A stretch of 64,000 nt of DNA from Aphrophora alni (Eukaryota > Arthropoda > Insecta > Hemiptera > Aphrophoridae): positions 17,020,098 to 17,084,097 of the forward strand of contig OY740772.1 in assembly GCA_963513935.1 (NCBI GenBank), in the 5' to 3' direction. Below, one piece after another: positions 34,161 to 46,115 of this stretch; the stretch's first letter is position 1, and every line of letters begins with the position of its first letter. The notes under the pieces are model-generated. The model was given only the letters and a program-made list of their open reading frames with translations, searched no databases and was not told the DNA's origin. Both the position numbers and the translations under genes were made by a program.

Positions 34161-36264
34161 TTGTTAAATAAATTTCATATTTTACATTTTTGTTTAAAAC
34201 ATGTTTACCTAATTTTTAGTATTACAGACTTCGTACGGTTTTGACAATACATTTTATCATGTCTGTAATTTATATAAGGATTATTATAAAACTTGATTCA
34301 CGATGCAATGGAGATAAGTTCAGGACATGTTCAACTTGTAAAAATAAAAATAAAAAGTTTATTTAAACGAGACTGTATCTTATGGTCTCGTCATTTTGTT
34401 TTATTTTAAAAAGAATTTTGGAAATAAATCAGATAATGAGTTTATATTTGGTAAACACATTTTCATGCTAAGGTTTTTAAGTATATCAAACAAAACGACT
34501 CTATGTTCATAGTTACAAAATGGCGGCTATTTAAAATATATAATTTTAATTTGAAAACGGCTAAAATTTCCAACTAAAACGACGAACTATTTCCTCGAAC
34601 GACAAACCAAAGGGTTTTATAAACGGTAGGCCAAAGGATAACCTATTTATCAATATCAAATTTAATTTATTAATAAGAGGAAAATTATTTTTCCTAATAT
34701 TAAAGCGACTTTTGGTTTGTTTTAACATTTTTAATTTTCTGAATTTCCTCTCTACAGTGAATTCTTTAAAAAATACTTTTTTTTTTATATTTTAATGATT
34801 TTATTTCCCAATATTTTTATTCCAGACCTTAAGAATACATTTTTTTAAGACCTTAGGAATATAATGTCTAAAATTAAAATATCCGGAAATGAAATTATGA
34901 AAATTTTGAAAACGTATGTTTTTAGTCTAATCTTGAAAGTTTTAGACAATTACTAAGTATTTAAAAAAAAATTTTTTTGTTGATTACTTGATTATTAAAA
35001 TGAGTACATTGTTTTGAATTTTCCAGCTTCGTTGATGTCACTTTCGTTGACGCGTCTTGGATATACTCTATTCTCAAAACACTTATTAGTACTCATTTTA
35101 ACTTTGAGAACCGCGTTAACAAAAGTGAGATTAATGCAGCTGGGAAAGGCGGCACAATGTACTCATTTTAGTTATAACATTCCAAGTGTAGGTAAAGATG
35201 ATATAAAACATTTTAACTTGATTATTCTTTGATCTACAGTAAAAAGGAAAACAAAACATTTTGTTTGTCGTCAAATATATTTTGTAGGAGAAATATTTCG
35301 TTTCTTGTAAATGTTTTATAAAGTTAACGGTTTTCGAAATATACAAAGTTAAATCAAAAGAAAGTCTTTGTTTTTAGTAGGCCTACACGTATAAAACTTA
35401 ACTTACAAAAAATACTTGAAACGTATCTGAACTTAATGTTTTATTTATTTTAAAAAAGTAATGGATTTTTGCAAATAGAATGGAAACTAAACTTTTAACA
35501 AACTAAACAAATGGTTTCTACTTTTATTTATTTGAAGGTTTTTTATATTTACCATTTAAACACGTCGTGGGAGATTCTCCTTTTCTTCGTGAATAACCCT
35601 TATATATCAGTATATTTTGTAATAATTTACAACCAAAATTTGAAGCCATTTGGTGTTTCAATTTTCCATTTCAGTATTTAAAAATTTTGTGAAAGTGGAG
35701 CATTTTTAGTTTTGTAAAATAAAAATTTGCTCATTAAATTAGTTCAAAAACGATTTTTATCTATTTTCTGACAAACTAGCATACAATTTGTAAAACAACC
35801 GTAAAAGAAACCATTTTGTTGCACAATAAAATGATTTGTAAACAACTGGATATCAGATTCGTCAGATCGGATGAGATAAAATACGTCTATTTGTTGTGAA
35901 ACTTAAACTAAGTCTAGATGTCTAACTTCTTATCTTGTCAGTTTTACATTTATAATTATGCAATATTAAATATCTTTATCGTGCAGTAAATGAAGTCTTT
36001 GTTTGATTTCTCGTTTATTATAGATAAATTAAGATAATTAAAACTAGTTATAGAAGATAGACTTTGCCTAGACTGAGTAGCTATTTTTTAAACTAGGTTT
36101 ATTAAAGCGTGGATTATTTTGTTTAAAATAAGCCGGTAGTTCATACCAGGAGTCAAAAAAGTTCTGAAATGGTTAAGAAACTTTTAAACTGTACAAGAGA
36201 GAAAGCTCACAATTTATAAACTTTTTTAGGATAAAAACACCATGAGTGATGTGATTAAAAACTA
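34161..36264. other. No gene recognised
   Basis: AT-rich non-coding sequence. A small AAAATGGCGG patch at about 34516 resembles family A words. Short frames on both strands around 35014-35346 have no motif. Confidence 0.4.
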
Positions 36265-36380
36265 GCATTTGCTAAAACTAGGTTTTTTCCTAGCATTAGC
36301 TTACTTGGAGTGAATAAAAGTAGTTAGCATTTGCTAGTAGTAGCAAGTGCTAGAACTATCCGGAGGCCTAGCTAGTGCTT
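36265..36380. repeat. Cluster of TAGCATTTGCTAG-type words
   Basis: Five or more variants of CTAGCATTTGCTA / TAGCAAGTGCTAG within 115 bp, in both orientations. Local inverted and direct repeats; function unknown. Confidence 0.6.
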
Positions 36381-36869
36381 AAAAATGGAAGTAAATAATA
36401 ACCGACCACTAGATTTTTTCGAAGCAATTGTTAGGAGATTTTTAAGTGTACTCAGCGGCGTACTTGATTATGCTTAGCACTTACTAGAATTTGTTTTAGT
36501 CGTGTTGCAGCCATGGCAGAGTTTATACGGATATGTCAGAGGAAGATTTAGAGTGTTAGAAGCTATAGTGAAGTAATTAATTGTAAAGAACTTCTAAGAT
36601 TTGAAAGTGACAGTTCTAGCGAATGAATTTCTTATTGTGACACAATCGTGGTGGGGGAATTTCGAAATGAAAAGAAATTCCTACGTTTTGTTGAGGACCC
36701 GGGTTTTCAGTCCGGTATAGGCCACGATTTGGGCGTCCACCGATAAACGGTTAATAAGACTGTCCATTATGTATTAGATCGAATGTTGACCAATCACATA
36801 ACTGGATTCCGTTTCCAAAGACACTGGCACAAATAAATGAGGCGTAGGATTTGTGGCAGAGAATTGTGT
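36381..36869. other. No gene recognised
   Basis: Mixed-composition sequence leading into the minisatellite. GAGGACCCGGGTTTTCAGTC near 36694 is a local GC-rich palindrome-like patch. Confidence 0.4.
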
Positions 36870-37612
36870 CCACGCTTTACGTTCGTGTCAGTGTTTCGGG
36901 TGTCGAAGCCGAAGATTTGCAAAGAACCTCCAATCGTTGTGCTCGTGTCAGTGTTTCGGGCGCCGAATTGCGAAGAACCTCCACTCATTGTGCTCGTTTC
37001 AGTGTTTCGGTCACCGAAGACGATGATTTGCAAAGAACCGCCAATCGTTGTGTTCGCGTCAGGGTTTCGGGTGTCAAATTGCGAAGAACCTCCACTCATT
37101 GTGCTCGTGTCAGCGTTTCGGGTCTCGAAGCCGAAGATTTGCGAGGAACTTCCACTCGTGGTTGTGTCTCTATCTCAGGCGTGAAAGACGAAGATTTGCA
37201 AAGAACCTCCACTCATTGTGCTCGTGTCAGCGTTTCGGGTCTCGAAGCCGAAGATTTGCGAGGAACTTCCACTCGTGGTTGTGTCTCTATCTCAGGCGTG
37301 GAAGACGAAGATTTGCAAAGAACCTCCACTCATTGTGCTCGTGTCAGCTTTTCGGGTCTCGAAGCCGAAGATTTGCGAGGAACTTCCACTCGTGGTTGTG
37401 TCTCTATCTCAGGCGTGGAAGACGAAGATTTGCAAAGAACCTCCACTCATTGTGCTCGTGTCAGCGTTTCGGGTCTCGAAGCCGAAGATTTGCGAGGAAC
37501 TTCCACTCGTGGTTGTGTCTCTATCTCAGGCGTGGAAGACGAAGATTTGCAAAGAACCTCCACTCATTGTGCTCGTGTCAGTGTTTCGGGCGTCGAAGCA
37601 GAAGATTTATGA
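36851..37612 (+). CDS. Possible repetitive protein-coding frame, 253 codons
   Basis: Open frame whose product is a 39-residue repeat: RTSTHCARVSVSGLEAEDL, then RGTSTRGCVSISGVEDEDLQ. All three plus frames are open over most of the array, and a minus frame (36794-37099) is open across the older units with Gly/Ser/Thr-rich repeats such as GGSLQIFGF and SGGSSQFGARNTDTS. Openness in several frames is expected from any stop-free tandem repeat whose period is divisible by three, so it is weak evidence for translation. No signal peptide or known domain is seen. If an exon is real, the minus-strand version has the more protein-like composition. Treat as unproven. Confidence 0.25.
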   Translation: MWQRIVSTLYVRVSVSGVEAEDLQRTSNRCARVSVSGAELRRTSTHCARFSVSVTEDDDLQRTANRCVRVRVSGVKLRRTSTHCARVSVSGLEAEDLRGTSTRGCVSISGVKDEDLQRTSTHCARVSVSGLEAEDLRGTSTRGCVSISGVEDEDLQRTSTHCARVSFSGLEAEDLRGTSTRGCVSISGVEDEDLQRTSTHCARVSVSGLEAEDLRGTSTRGCVSISGVEDEDLQRTSTHCARVSVSGVEAEDL

Positions 37613-37622
37613 AAAACCTCCC
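36870..37622. repeat. Coding-like minisatellite, ~60-bp units in a 117-bp higher-order repeat
   Basis: Early units (36880-37090) have a ~60 bp period (CGTGTCAGTGTTTCGGG ... GAAGATTTGCAAAGAACCTC). From 37095 a 117-bp unit repeats with CTCATT starts at 37095, 37212, 37329, 37446 and 37563, almost without change. 117 is a multiple of 3, and no unit brings a stop into the three plus frames. Composition is clearly GC-richer than flanking DNA. Confidence 0.95.
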
Positions 37623-39392
37623 TCGTAACTATACGAATATGACTTTTTCTTGTGAAGTCAAGGTTCCAAATTACATTTTGTATCTTAATTCGCTACTTGT
37701 CGTCGCAAAAAAAGTGGAGTTACCAGTACACACCCCTACTTGTTTCACTTTTGGCATAAACACGTCCTCGGAATAAATCGATTTATTTAAATCGATTTTT
37801 TAATGACGGCAGTCAATGTTCATTTACCAGTAATTCCAAACCCGTAATATTTTAGTACTTGTGAATTTGTAAATGGGTTTGGTTCGTTAATCTTTACGAT
37901 CTGAACGTAACCAATATGCCCACATATACTCGACATGGAAATTTTGATTCATCATATTACTTTTTGTACATGTGAGATGTACAAAATCGCGTTCGTTCAA
38001 TCTCATCCTAACACCTGCCCAGTATTTTATAAATGAGACATTCAGAGTGATAAAAAACCCTTATTACACGATCATTGCAGACTAGACACGAGACTGCGTA
38101 ATCACTTCTTCTTATAATTGATATTAACGGACAAGATTTATCCTTGGATTAACTTCAGTTCAATCTACTCAGAGAGATAGAAGCAGACGATGTAACTGTC
38201 TCATTAGAATATTAAGCAGATCATTTCACATTCTATGATCTGCTTCTGTGTAATTGTAGCTGATTGCTTAGGTTTCGTGCTTCAAACAACAGCTTCGATA
38301 TCGTACCTAATACTTCATGACTGTTATCTGAAATAGCGGTACTTGAGTGTTAGTGTTGTGATTTTTACATTTTGTGTAATGGAGTTTATCGTTCGATGTG
38401 AACGAAATGGGTCAATTAATTAGGAGTAAGTGGGTATCCGAACGAATGTCTATAATAGAGTCGTCTGTGAAGTTTACCGCAATGAAAAATAATTTGTGTA
38501 TAAACATCCAAACTATTATTTGTTGAAAATAGCAATTTTAAAGTGATTTTTTTTTAATAACTGAGCTATTTTTTTAAAGCAACAGTTGAATCTACAAGTA
38601 TTTTCCATATTGCAGAAGTCTTAGTAATAGGATGATAGATGTTTAGATGAAGTGCATACATGCGTGTTTGTTTTTAATTTACGTTCAATCTAACCTCAAA
38701 TAATCGTTCTAGAATATTTCAACGTGGTTGATCCTAATATGGGACCCCAAAGGGAACCTAATATGAGATACATTAGACAGGTTAGCTAAATATGATAAAC
38801 AAATTTTCTTGTACAGGTTTATTTTATGTCAAATAGAATATTATTTTCTTGTGATCTGTTAAAAGAAATTTTCTTGTACACTTAATATTTTATGCAAAAT
38901 AGAATATTATTTTTTGTGATGATTAGTTTTACTGTTAATTTAAAAACAATATTATGATAAAACAATATTATATTAATACGGCTAACAGTTTTAATATAAT
39001 ATATATATCTACCCACATGGTCTCGTATAGAAAACTTTTTTTTTAATTTGTAGAACACAAAAAACATTTTACCAAACAATGTTTTAGCAAAATAGTATTT
39101 TTGGTCATTTTTGTATAAGTATAATAGACATATTATAAGTTTGTTAATATATATATAATTATATATTTTAATTTAAACCTCCGGCTTTAACAAAATAACA
39201 AAGGGTCTCATATTCGTGTCCACAACTCTACAACAAATTGCAAAACTTTCCCACTCGCCAATCCCCAAAACTAAATAAAATTAATCAAAATTATTCGTCA
39301 TCAAAAATATCAGTTTTTTTTAAGTCAAAAAGTGAAAATAATACATATAGGCTGTCTTTAAAAAAAACAATAGGGCCTAACTTGTTTTAATT
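37623..39392. other. No gene recognised
   Basis: Non-coding. TTTATGTCAAATAGAATATTATTTTCTTGTGAT-type words occur twice (38824 and 38891), a short direct duplication. The remainder is AT-rich. Confidence 0.4.
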
Positions 39393-39584
39393 GTGGTAGA
39401 AAAGGATCCAGTAATTATATTGGATTATAATCAAGCTTTTAATGACAGCGGTTATTTCTTCCAATCATTCCATAGGTTAAATTTTAAAGTAGCTGCTCAC
39501 CGGAGATGGCGTGCTGTGATTCGCCGAATACCATTTGGTTGTTTTAAATTTATGTTTTGTGCGTTTTTAAATGCAATGAAATAA
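39393..39584 (+). pseudogene. Possible piggyBac-type transposase tail fragment
   Basis: The frame reads DPVIILDYNQAFNDSG, then RRWRAVIRRI and FLNAMK. Many piggyBac transposases have a block ...VxxDYNxxMGGVD...DQ followed by a basic RRW region and a short NA stretch; the DYN, RRW and NA positions fit loosely, but GGVD is absent and most of the protein is missing. This may be chance. No piggyBac-type TTAA ends were identified. Confidence 0.2.
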
Positions 39585-41404
39585 ACTTTGTAATGCGTCC
39601 AATCGTAACTTATCTGTGATGTATTGTACACATAATTTATTATTACTATGTTTTATTATCAGAAAAGAATAGAAGTTGGTTTTTAGTAGATACAAACAAA
39701 GAAAATACTAATAATCTACCTTGAGTTCAATGTTAATTCTCATTTTTTTATTCGTCTATATTATTAATCTTCATTTTTATTTCGCATTACATTCTTCAAA
39801 AAAACAGCAAAATATAGCCTAAATTTTTCTTAGCCCTATTTATCAAGAAATTCTCGTTTTATAAACAAATGATTACAAATGTCCCAGTCAAAACTACACC
39901 AATAAAATATCTCTTTGGCTAGTGTAGGCTCGTCAGGTTTATTGTTATTCCTCGCGGACTTGTCTGCTTTCTAGAGCAATGTATGCGCATAACACAAGTT
40001 ACATGAGAGATTGAGCACACGTATGAATAATGAGCAAGATAAAATCAAATCTTATAATTATTTAGATCTGATCTGAGATGTCTTTGAGCGTGACGAGTCG
40101 TGAAATAAAATGATGAAGTGATAGACTTCCTGTTTAGAATTTAATATTAAGGAGAAAGTTATGTGATGTGAACTATCATCTGATAAAATATTTAAAATCT
40201 TCTTTTTTTCGATTAATTTAATATAAAATTTTTATGAGATTATAACTCAAATTCAACTTTATTAATAGATTCTAACAATTTCGATGAAACTTTCCTAAAA
40301 TGTAGCCTATAACAAAACGTATCTTATTGGTATCACCCTGAAAACCTAACCTAACCTAACTTTTATTTCGGGATTTATTTTTAAAAAAAGAACTGTTAGT
40401 AATAAAATATATTAAAATCAGCACTACCGATCGTCATTAAAAGCAAGTGGACCAATTTTTATCAATTTCTGTAATTTTATTTTAAAATTATTAAAATTTT
40501 GTGCATATTTGGTTTATCTGGAGGTGTTTAAAACAAATTGTATTGACAAATAAAATTTTTTCGGGTAGTCCAAATTGGGATTTTTTAATTACATCGATTA
40601 TTCCTCTAAAGATCCAATTAAATAGTAATGGCCTCCATCTCTCCAATAAATACCTGTGGGGGGGGGGGGGAGGAATCTACTCGGAGATATAAAAAACCTA
40701 ATTTCGTTAAACAAATAAACAACACATATCACCATAATATCCATAGCAATAACATCAGCTGTTTTGTATCTCTAAATTTTTATTTTTTTTAGCGTCATCC
40801 TGTATCTGTATATAGTTCGCGAGATGAAGACAAGAGACTTACGTGCGGATAAAGAGCGAAGTCTTACGGTACACTATACACAACACACCTGGGAGACTTT
40901 AACGATGGGTTTTAATTGAAATTGCATTCCACAATAAATCAATTTTAATGTTTGACAAATTTCCAATTTACTTCTTCATGATGAAAGTGATTCAATGAAT
41001 TAATCATAGACTTCTCAAGCGGGTAATCATCACCAGCTGTTGCCTAGTGCATGCCTTTACAACGAACGTCCTATCACTGCAGGAATCCTGAAGTCCTTCA
41101 TTTATTCTCGCATAACACATACATATTTAATTTTTACCAGATCTATTAATATTTCTACATTTAAATTTAAATAAATACTAAAATTATTCGCTCATCAGTA
41201 AAGTATTTAAAGTGCATTAAAAAATATTTGACTATGTAGTCAGCGATTATAATTTAAATTATAATATAGTCATTGTAAAATTATTTAAATAAACTTGTCT
41301 GCTAAACTTTCAATCTAAAACAGTACAGTAGGGTTTAAAATTTATTGGATAAATTGTTCATATTATTGATATAGTATTAAGATAAAGTAACAATGACTCA
41401 GAAA
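39585..41404. other. No gene recognised; CCTAA run and G-tract
   Basis: Holds ACCTAACCTAACCTAACTT (about 40346-40364), a short telomere-like run, and a G12 tract near 40660. Family F-like words (CTACCGATCGTCATTAAAAG) occur at 40424. The rest is AT-rich without frames. Confidence 0.45.
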
Positions 41405-41409
41405 TATTA

Positions 41410-41645
41410 CGTTTATTAATTGAAACGCGTTTCAACGATAATGTCGCCATCTTCAGCGATGCATGAGTTACAATAATTAACCTACACAAAAAGTTTTATA
41501 GGCTGAAGTGTTTAAGGGGTAAAACCCGCTTCTATGAATAATAATAAATACAATAATTAAACTATAACTTAAATAAATAATTATTACATTTTATACAGCA
41601 CTGAAGATGGCTAGATAGACGTTGAAACGCGCTTGAATTAATAAA
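41410..41645. repeat. Inverted-repeat element with ribozyme-like motif, pair 1
   Basis: Left arm on the minus strand and right arm on the plus strand each carry CTGAAGATGGC followed by GTTGAAACGCG; left copy ~41423-41462, right ~41603-41637. The spacer is AT-rich. Same layout at 42.12, 44.91, 45.95 and 50.1 kb. Confidence 0.8.
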
Positions 41646-41889
41646 AGAAATTGTGTTCAATCTACTTAATATTATATCACCTAACAAGTCAAGGTCAATA
41701 TTAAATACACAAATTTTGTGTATATTAAAAAGTAAATATAGGAAGGTGTTAACTAAAATAAAAATGGAGACGTTTACAAATTGTATCTAGATTTAAAACC
41801 AAAATTTCAAAATTTGGGCTCTGTTGTGAATTTGAATGATATTTAGGAGTATAGTAATGAAAACAGCTTCTTTTCTTTTACTAACTGTC

Positions 41890-41975
41890 TCTAGATAAAG
41901 GCTACTGAAGATGGCGGCAATATCGTTAAAACGCGTTCGATTTAAAACTTTTATGAGAAATTGTGTTTTTGTTCA
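41890..41975 (+). repeat. Solo ribozyme-like motif copy
   Basis: ACTGAAGATGGCGGCAATA then TCGTTAAAACGCG, followed by TTTATGAGAAATTGTGTT, the same 3' context as 42390 and 41645. The core GAAA has mutated to AAAA. Confidence 0.7.
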
Positions 41976-42118
41976 TATCTCGTTTTTTATTCTACTTAGA
42001 ATATACTAAATGAGATCAAAATTTGCAGATTTCAATTCTGCATGGTACCATGCACATCTCACTACGATAAAAAAAATGTTACCGTCGCCGGACGACTGAG
42101 AGAAGTGAAAACTATAAA

Positions 42119-42437
42119 ACTATGAGAAAACTATAAAGTATAACAAACACACAGAACACAATTGTCATAAAAAAATATGCCTAAGTATCAGACGCGTTTC
42201 AACGACAAGGTCGTCCTATTCAATGATACACGAGCTACACCAATCAAACTATAACATGTTTGTTTATAACTTAAGTTTGACTATAACTATAACTATAAGT
42301 TATAGTTTGATTGGTGTAGCTCGTGTACCACTGAAGAGGACGTCCTTGTCGTTGAAACGCGTCTGATACTTAGGCATATTTTTTTTATGAGAATTGTGTT
42401 CTGTGTGTTTATTATACTTTATAGTTTTCTTATAAGT
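42119..42437. repeat. Inverted-repeat element with ribozyme-like motif, pair 2
   Basis: Arms of about 150 bp pair from ACTATGAGAAAACTATAAAG (42119) to its mirror ending near 42434, including CACACAGAACACAATTG, ATATGCCTAAGTATCAGACG and CGTTTCAACGACAAGG. The loop is TATAACT-rich. The right arm reads CACTGAAGAGGACG ... CGTTGAAACGCGTC. Arms are nearly perfect, making this the youngest of the series. Confidence 0.92.
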
Positions 42438-42594
42438 CAAACTCAACATTTAATATGGATATGGCATTTAAGTGTCAATTTCAAAAATTATTAATATATT
42501 AAACTTTCAAAAAATGTAATACAATTATTAATTATATTTTGCATTGATTATTAGTGTGACTTGATTAGATTTTTAGTTTTAATATATATGGGTA
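42438..42594. other. No gene recognised
   Basis: AT-rich spacer. Confidence 0.4.
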
Positions 42595-42765
42595 TGTGAG
42601 AAAGTTTGTGCAATATTTTTGCATTGATTTTAGTTTGACTATGTATATGAGTTTGAAAAAGTTAGTGCAATATTTTTCGTAGATTTTTAGTTTAATATAT
42701 ATGGGTATGTGAGAAAGTTTGTACTATAGTTTTGCATTGGTTACTAGTTTGAGTCTAAAAACGTT
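42595..42765. repeat. Tandem repeat, ~56-bp period, three copies
   Basis: GAGAAAGTTTGTGCAATATT, GTTTGAAAAAGTTAGTGCAA and GAGAAAGTTTGTACTATAG at about 42598, 42650 and 42711, each followed by TTTTGCATTG or similar and TTAGTTT. Confidence 0.75.
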
Positions 42766-42839
42766 ATAAAACAAATAAAAATTACAAAAAATAATTATTA
42801 AAATTTAATAATTGAACTTTTACTTTAATAAAGATAGTA

Positions 42840-43345
42840 GATTATTTAAATACGCAGCATAACCGTTGTTGTACGTATACTATTATTATTTCCGTGACGA
42901 TTTTTCCTTTCACCACATCGATTTAACAGCACCAAAAAATTGTCTACCGGGCGTAAAGAAGTATTCACTTCAAAATTTGCAAAATTATTGTTCAAAATGT
43001 ACTTTTGAACCTTCAATTCTCAAAAAATATTCGTATAGTTTTATAAGATCTGTCAGGGCCGAGTCACCGACACGAGCGTAGCGGGTGTGAACTTTTAATA
43101 TACGTAAAGCTATTGAAGCTTAGCCGACGCCACAAATGATTGATACACATAATTTTACGAAGTTTAGAAAACCTGTGTAACATCTGTTTTAAAGTTACCT
43201 TATCTGATAAGAGTCGCATAATACAATTTAATATTTCCTACAAGGCCCAAGAAACCAACTTTTGGTCGTTACATTTTGAGTATCTTGTATTATATTGTAT
43301 AATGGGGCTGGGTAAGTACCATGACGACGTCCATCAGCTGATGGT
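42840..43345 (+). repeat. Interspersed repeat family A, copy 4
   Basis: Has GAGTCACCGACACGAGCGTA near 43060, TTAGCCGACG, AGAAAACCTGTGTAACATC, ATTTCCTACAAGGCCCAAG and TATAATGGGGCTGGGTAAGT. The 70-76 codon frames here follow the repeat. Confidence 0.8.
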
Positions 43346-43737
43346 CAATTGATTTCGTTTACCGATGTTGTGTATGCGTCAGTGACCGAGCCAGCCATTC
43401 GGTTCTTCTTATAACAATAAAAAGCTAAGATTGAAGACGAGTAAATAAATAGTTTAACAGTTACACACAGCTGTTGTCACGCTAAACAGCAAAGACATTA
43501 TGTTTTTAGTTACGGTCGGAATGCTTAACCTAGATCAAGGCGGTTTCTCTTATAACTCCATCAAAGCGCGATCATTACGGGGGTCGAAGCGTTTACTGTC
43601 ACGTGATCATCCGACACACGTGTACACGCTGTATGCGGATTTATTACTTTTAAAGTGTAATAAAATACGTTTCCTTGCCCATCTTCACTTTCGGTCATTG
43701 TTTCGTGTTTTAATGGTAGTACGTTTGTAGGTATAAC
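43346..43737. other. No gene recognised
   Basis: Includes a 76-codon frame (43500-43730) of mixed composition without a recognisable domain. It ends at the start of the next tandem array. Confidence 0.4.
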
Positions 43738-44095
43738 ATTCTCTGGTAGGCCTAAACCATATATACATTCTATATGATTAATGATTAATCCTCTAGTAGT
43801 GAGTAGGCCTAAACATCCTCTGGTAGTGAGTAGACCTAAGCATCCTGTGGTAGTGAGTAGGCCTAAACATCTTCTGGAAGTGAGTAGGCCTAAACAGCAT
43901 CTACATTCTATATTTTAATGATTAATCCTCTGGTAGTGAGTAGGCCTATACCGCATCTACATTCTATATTTTAATGATTAATCCTCTGGTAGTGTGTAGG
44001 CCTAAACCGCATCTACATTCTATATTTTAATAATTAATCCTCTGGTAGTGTATAGGCCTAAACCGCATCTACATTCTATATTTTAATGATTAATC
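43738..44095. repeat. Compound tandem array (TAGGCCTAAA units)
   Basis: Four short ~29-30 bp units (CATCCTCTGGTAGTGAGTAG plus GCCTAAA) at 43790-43890 are followed by four longer ~57-58 bp units that add CCGCATCTACATTCTATATT and TTAATGATTAATC. The longer unit looks like the short one with an added segment, so the array grew at two period lengths. Confidence 0.93.
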
Positions 44096-44480
44096 CCAAA
44101 TCTCCAAATCGACTGGGGGATGGGTAGTTGACATAAAAAACAAATAAAAAATTTCTACAAATCGATTAATGAGGGGGGATGATTTGATGCCATAAAAAAC
44201 CATCACAAATCTACGAATTCCCCAAATCAACTGGGGATGGGGGTTAAGGATAGCTGCCATAAAATATAATAAATTAGGATTGTCTCCAAATTGACTTGGA
44301 GGGGAGGAGTAACTCTAACAAAAAACACGCACAAAATTTCATTTTTATCCAAATCGACTTGAGGGGAGAAATAGTTACCGTAGCAAAGATATAAAAATTA
44401 CCACTTTCTCCAAATCGACTGGGGGTGGAGTGGGTTTGTTGCCATAAAAAACAAACACAAAATTAAAAATTATCTTCCAA
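44096..44480. repeat. Second tandem array (CTCCAAATCGACTGGGGG units)
   Basis: About six diverged units of 60-75 bp: CCAAATCGACTGGGGGATGG or relatives, then GTTG-CATAAAAAACAAACA-type and AAAATTTC. Starts at about 44103, 44158, 44221, 44288, 44350 and 44410. It is unrelated to the preceding array, which it abuts. Confidence 0.85.
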
Positions 44481-44904
44481 TCAGAGGTTGGAGTATCTGT
44501 AAAAAAAAGAAACAGAAAATTTCGATTTTGAAAAACGTTACTTGAAATTATTCATAAATATTTTCCACGTTTGACATGTTTAAATTTAAAAATTTTAAAC
44601 AGCCGCCAATTTGAAATAGGTTATTGTATTAAGTTGGCAGTTATTTTTCATAATAGTTTTACATCTTTAGGTATATTGCCAAGTTTCAATTGAATCCGTC
44701 AAATTGTTCTGGAGATAAAAATATTTTTGAAAAAACAAAATGGCGGATATTAGGAAAACTAGGCGATTCTGGGCGTATGTTATAGGAACATAAACCACAT
44801 TCTGAAATTAGGAAACACTTTTTTGAAACATTCTGTATTTGCCACTCACTATTTGGATATGGTATGCTCAAGTACTCTAAGTAATGACAAATAAAATTAC
44901 CTAA
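44481..44904. other. No gene recognised
   Basis: Non-coding; AAAATGGCGGATATTAGG at 44738 recalls the family A word AAAATGGCGGCC. Confidence 0.4.
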
Positions 44905-45225
44905 TTTTGTCTTCGTCACGTGAATTTTTTTACACATCTGAGAGCTTTTATTCCTTCATCAGATACTATTTCTCTTCTGAAGTCTTCAACATATTAATAT
45001 AAAAGATAAATACAACACGTAAGATATATTAAAAACATGTCACGTAATGTGTCCAATAAAAACTTTTTTTAACGTGTGAAGTATTCTATTTATGTTTTAT
45101 ATTATTGTGTTAACGTCCTCAATAGACAGAAAGACCTGATGATGGAGTAAAAACTCTGAAACGCGTCAAAGAACCGTTAAGTCACGCGATGAAAAAATCT
45201 ACGTGTCTTTAGTTTTATTCTAACT
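44905..45225. repeat. Inverted-repeat element with ribozyme-like motif, pair 3
   Basis: Right arm: CCTGATGATGGAGTAAAAAC, TCTGAAACGCGTC, TCACGCGATGAAAAAATCTA. Left arm on the minus strand: TCTGATGAAGGAATAAAAGC, TCTCAGATGTG, AAAAAAATTCACGTGACG. Stem II here could be GAGU-AAAA-ACUC. A CTGATGA core replaces the CTGAAGA of the other pairs. Confidence 0.75.
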
Positions 45226-45949
45226 AAATCGTTTTCTGAAACCTGGAAACGATAGTTTGACCCCATTTCATGAAAATCGTCACAACAGTTTTCAAAATAA
45301 AATATTCTCGCTTACAAGAATTGTTTAATACTACATATAGACCTCTCGTACAATGGCAAAGTTACTACAAACATTTGCAACAATAGCAAAACATAAACAT
45401 GTCACCAGACTAAATATTACTTCAAGATATTACTTAAATTTTCATATGCAAATACAAGGTCAGTGCTATCTGTGTGGTATAGTCGCTTCAAAACGAAACA
45501 ATTGCTCGTAAAATATAAACACATGTAAGTATGCATGAGTCGACAGCCAGATGGCCGACGTTGAGTTATGCTTCTTGTGTTATAGAGTTGCGCTTACTTT
45601 TGCTTTCAGTCAAAGTTATGAAAATTATGTTTTATCCAAAATGTCTGATAAATATTGCACTAAATTGTTACGTATTTAGTTCGTTAGTAATTAAATTTAT
45701 TTTCTCGTGTTTTACGGGACAAAACGGGAGTAATTAAAGAAATAGTAATTGGCTGTATTTTAAAGTAGAAATGATAAAATTGATAATTTCATTACTATGA
45801 AATAAGGAGTTTTATAGTAACAATAATAAAAGAGTAAAAAAAACGCTTTTTGTTTTATTTTTTTATTTTTCCCCGCGTACAGATTTTTAAAGAGGAAAAA
45901 GTGAAATTGAAATAAAATTTAGAATAAAATTTCTCACATTTTTACGTTT
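45226..45949. other. No gene recognised
   Basis: AT-rich. The 68-codon plus frame at 45531-45737 has no recognisable feature. Confidence 0.4.
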
Positions 45950-46115
45950 ATTAAATTTAACTTGTTTCAACTACAACGTCGCCATCTTCAGTAAGTTAGA
46001 GTTACAATAATAAAATTATAACTTATATAAATTATTATCTATTTAATTATTGTAACGCGTACTTCACTAAACATGGCGACGTTGTCATTGAAACGCGTTT
46101 GTATTAATTATTTCA
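45950..46115. repeat. Inverted-repeat element with ribozyme-like motif, pair 4
   Basis: Left arm on the minus strand reads ACTGAAGATGGCGACG, TTGTAGTTGAAAC; right arm reads ACGCGTACTTCACTAAACAT, GGCGACGTTGTCATTGAAAC, GCGTTTG. The right arm keeps ACGCG plus UA about 12 bases upstream of the CTGANGA-equivalent, which could pair with the CGCG after GAAA. Confidence 0.8.
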
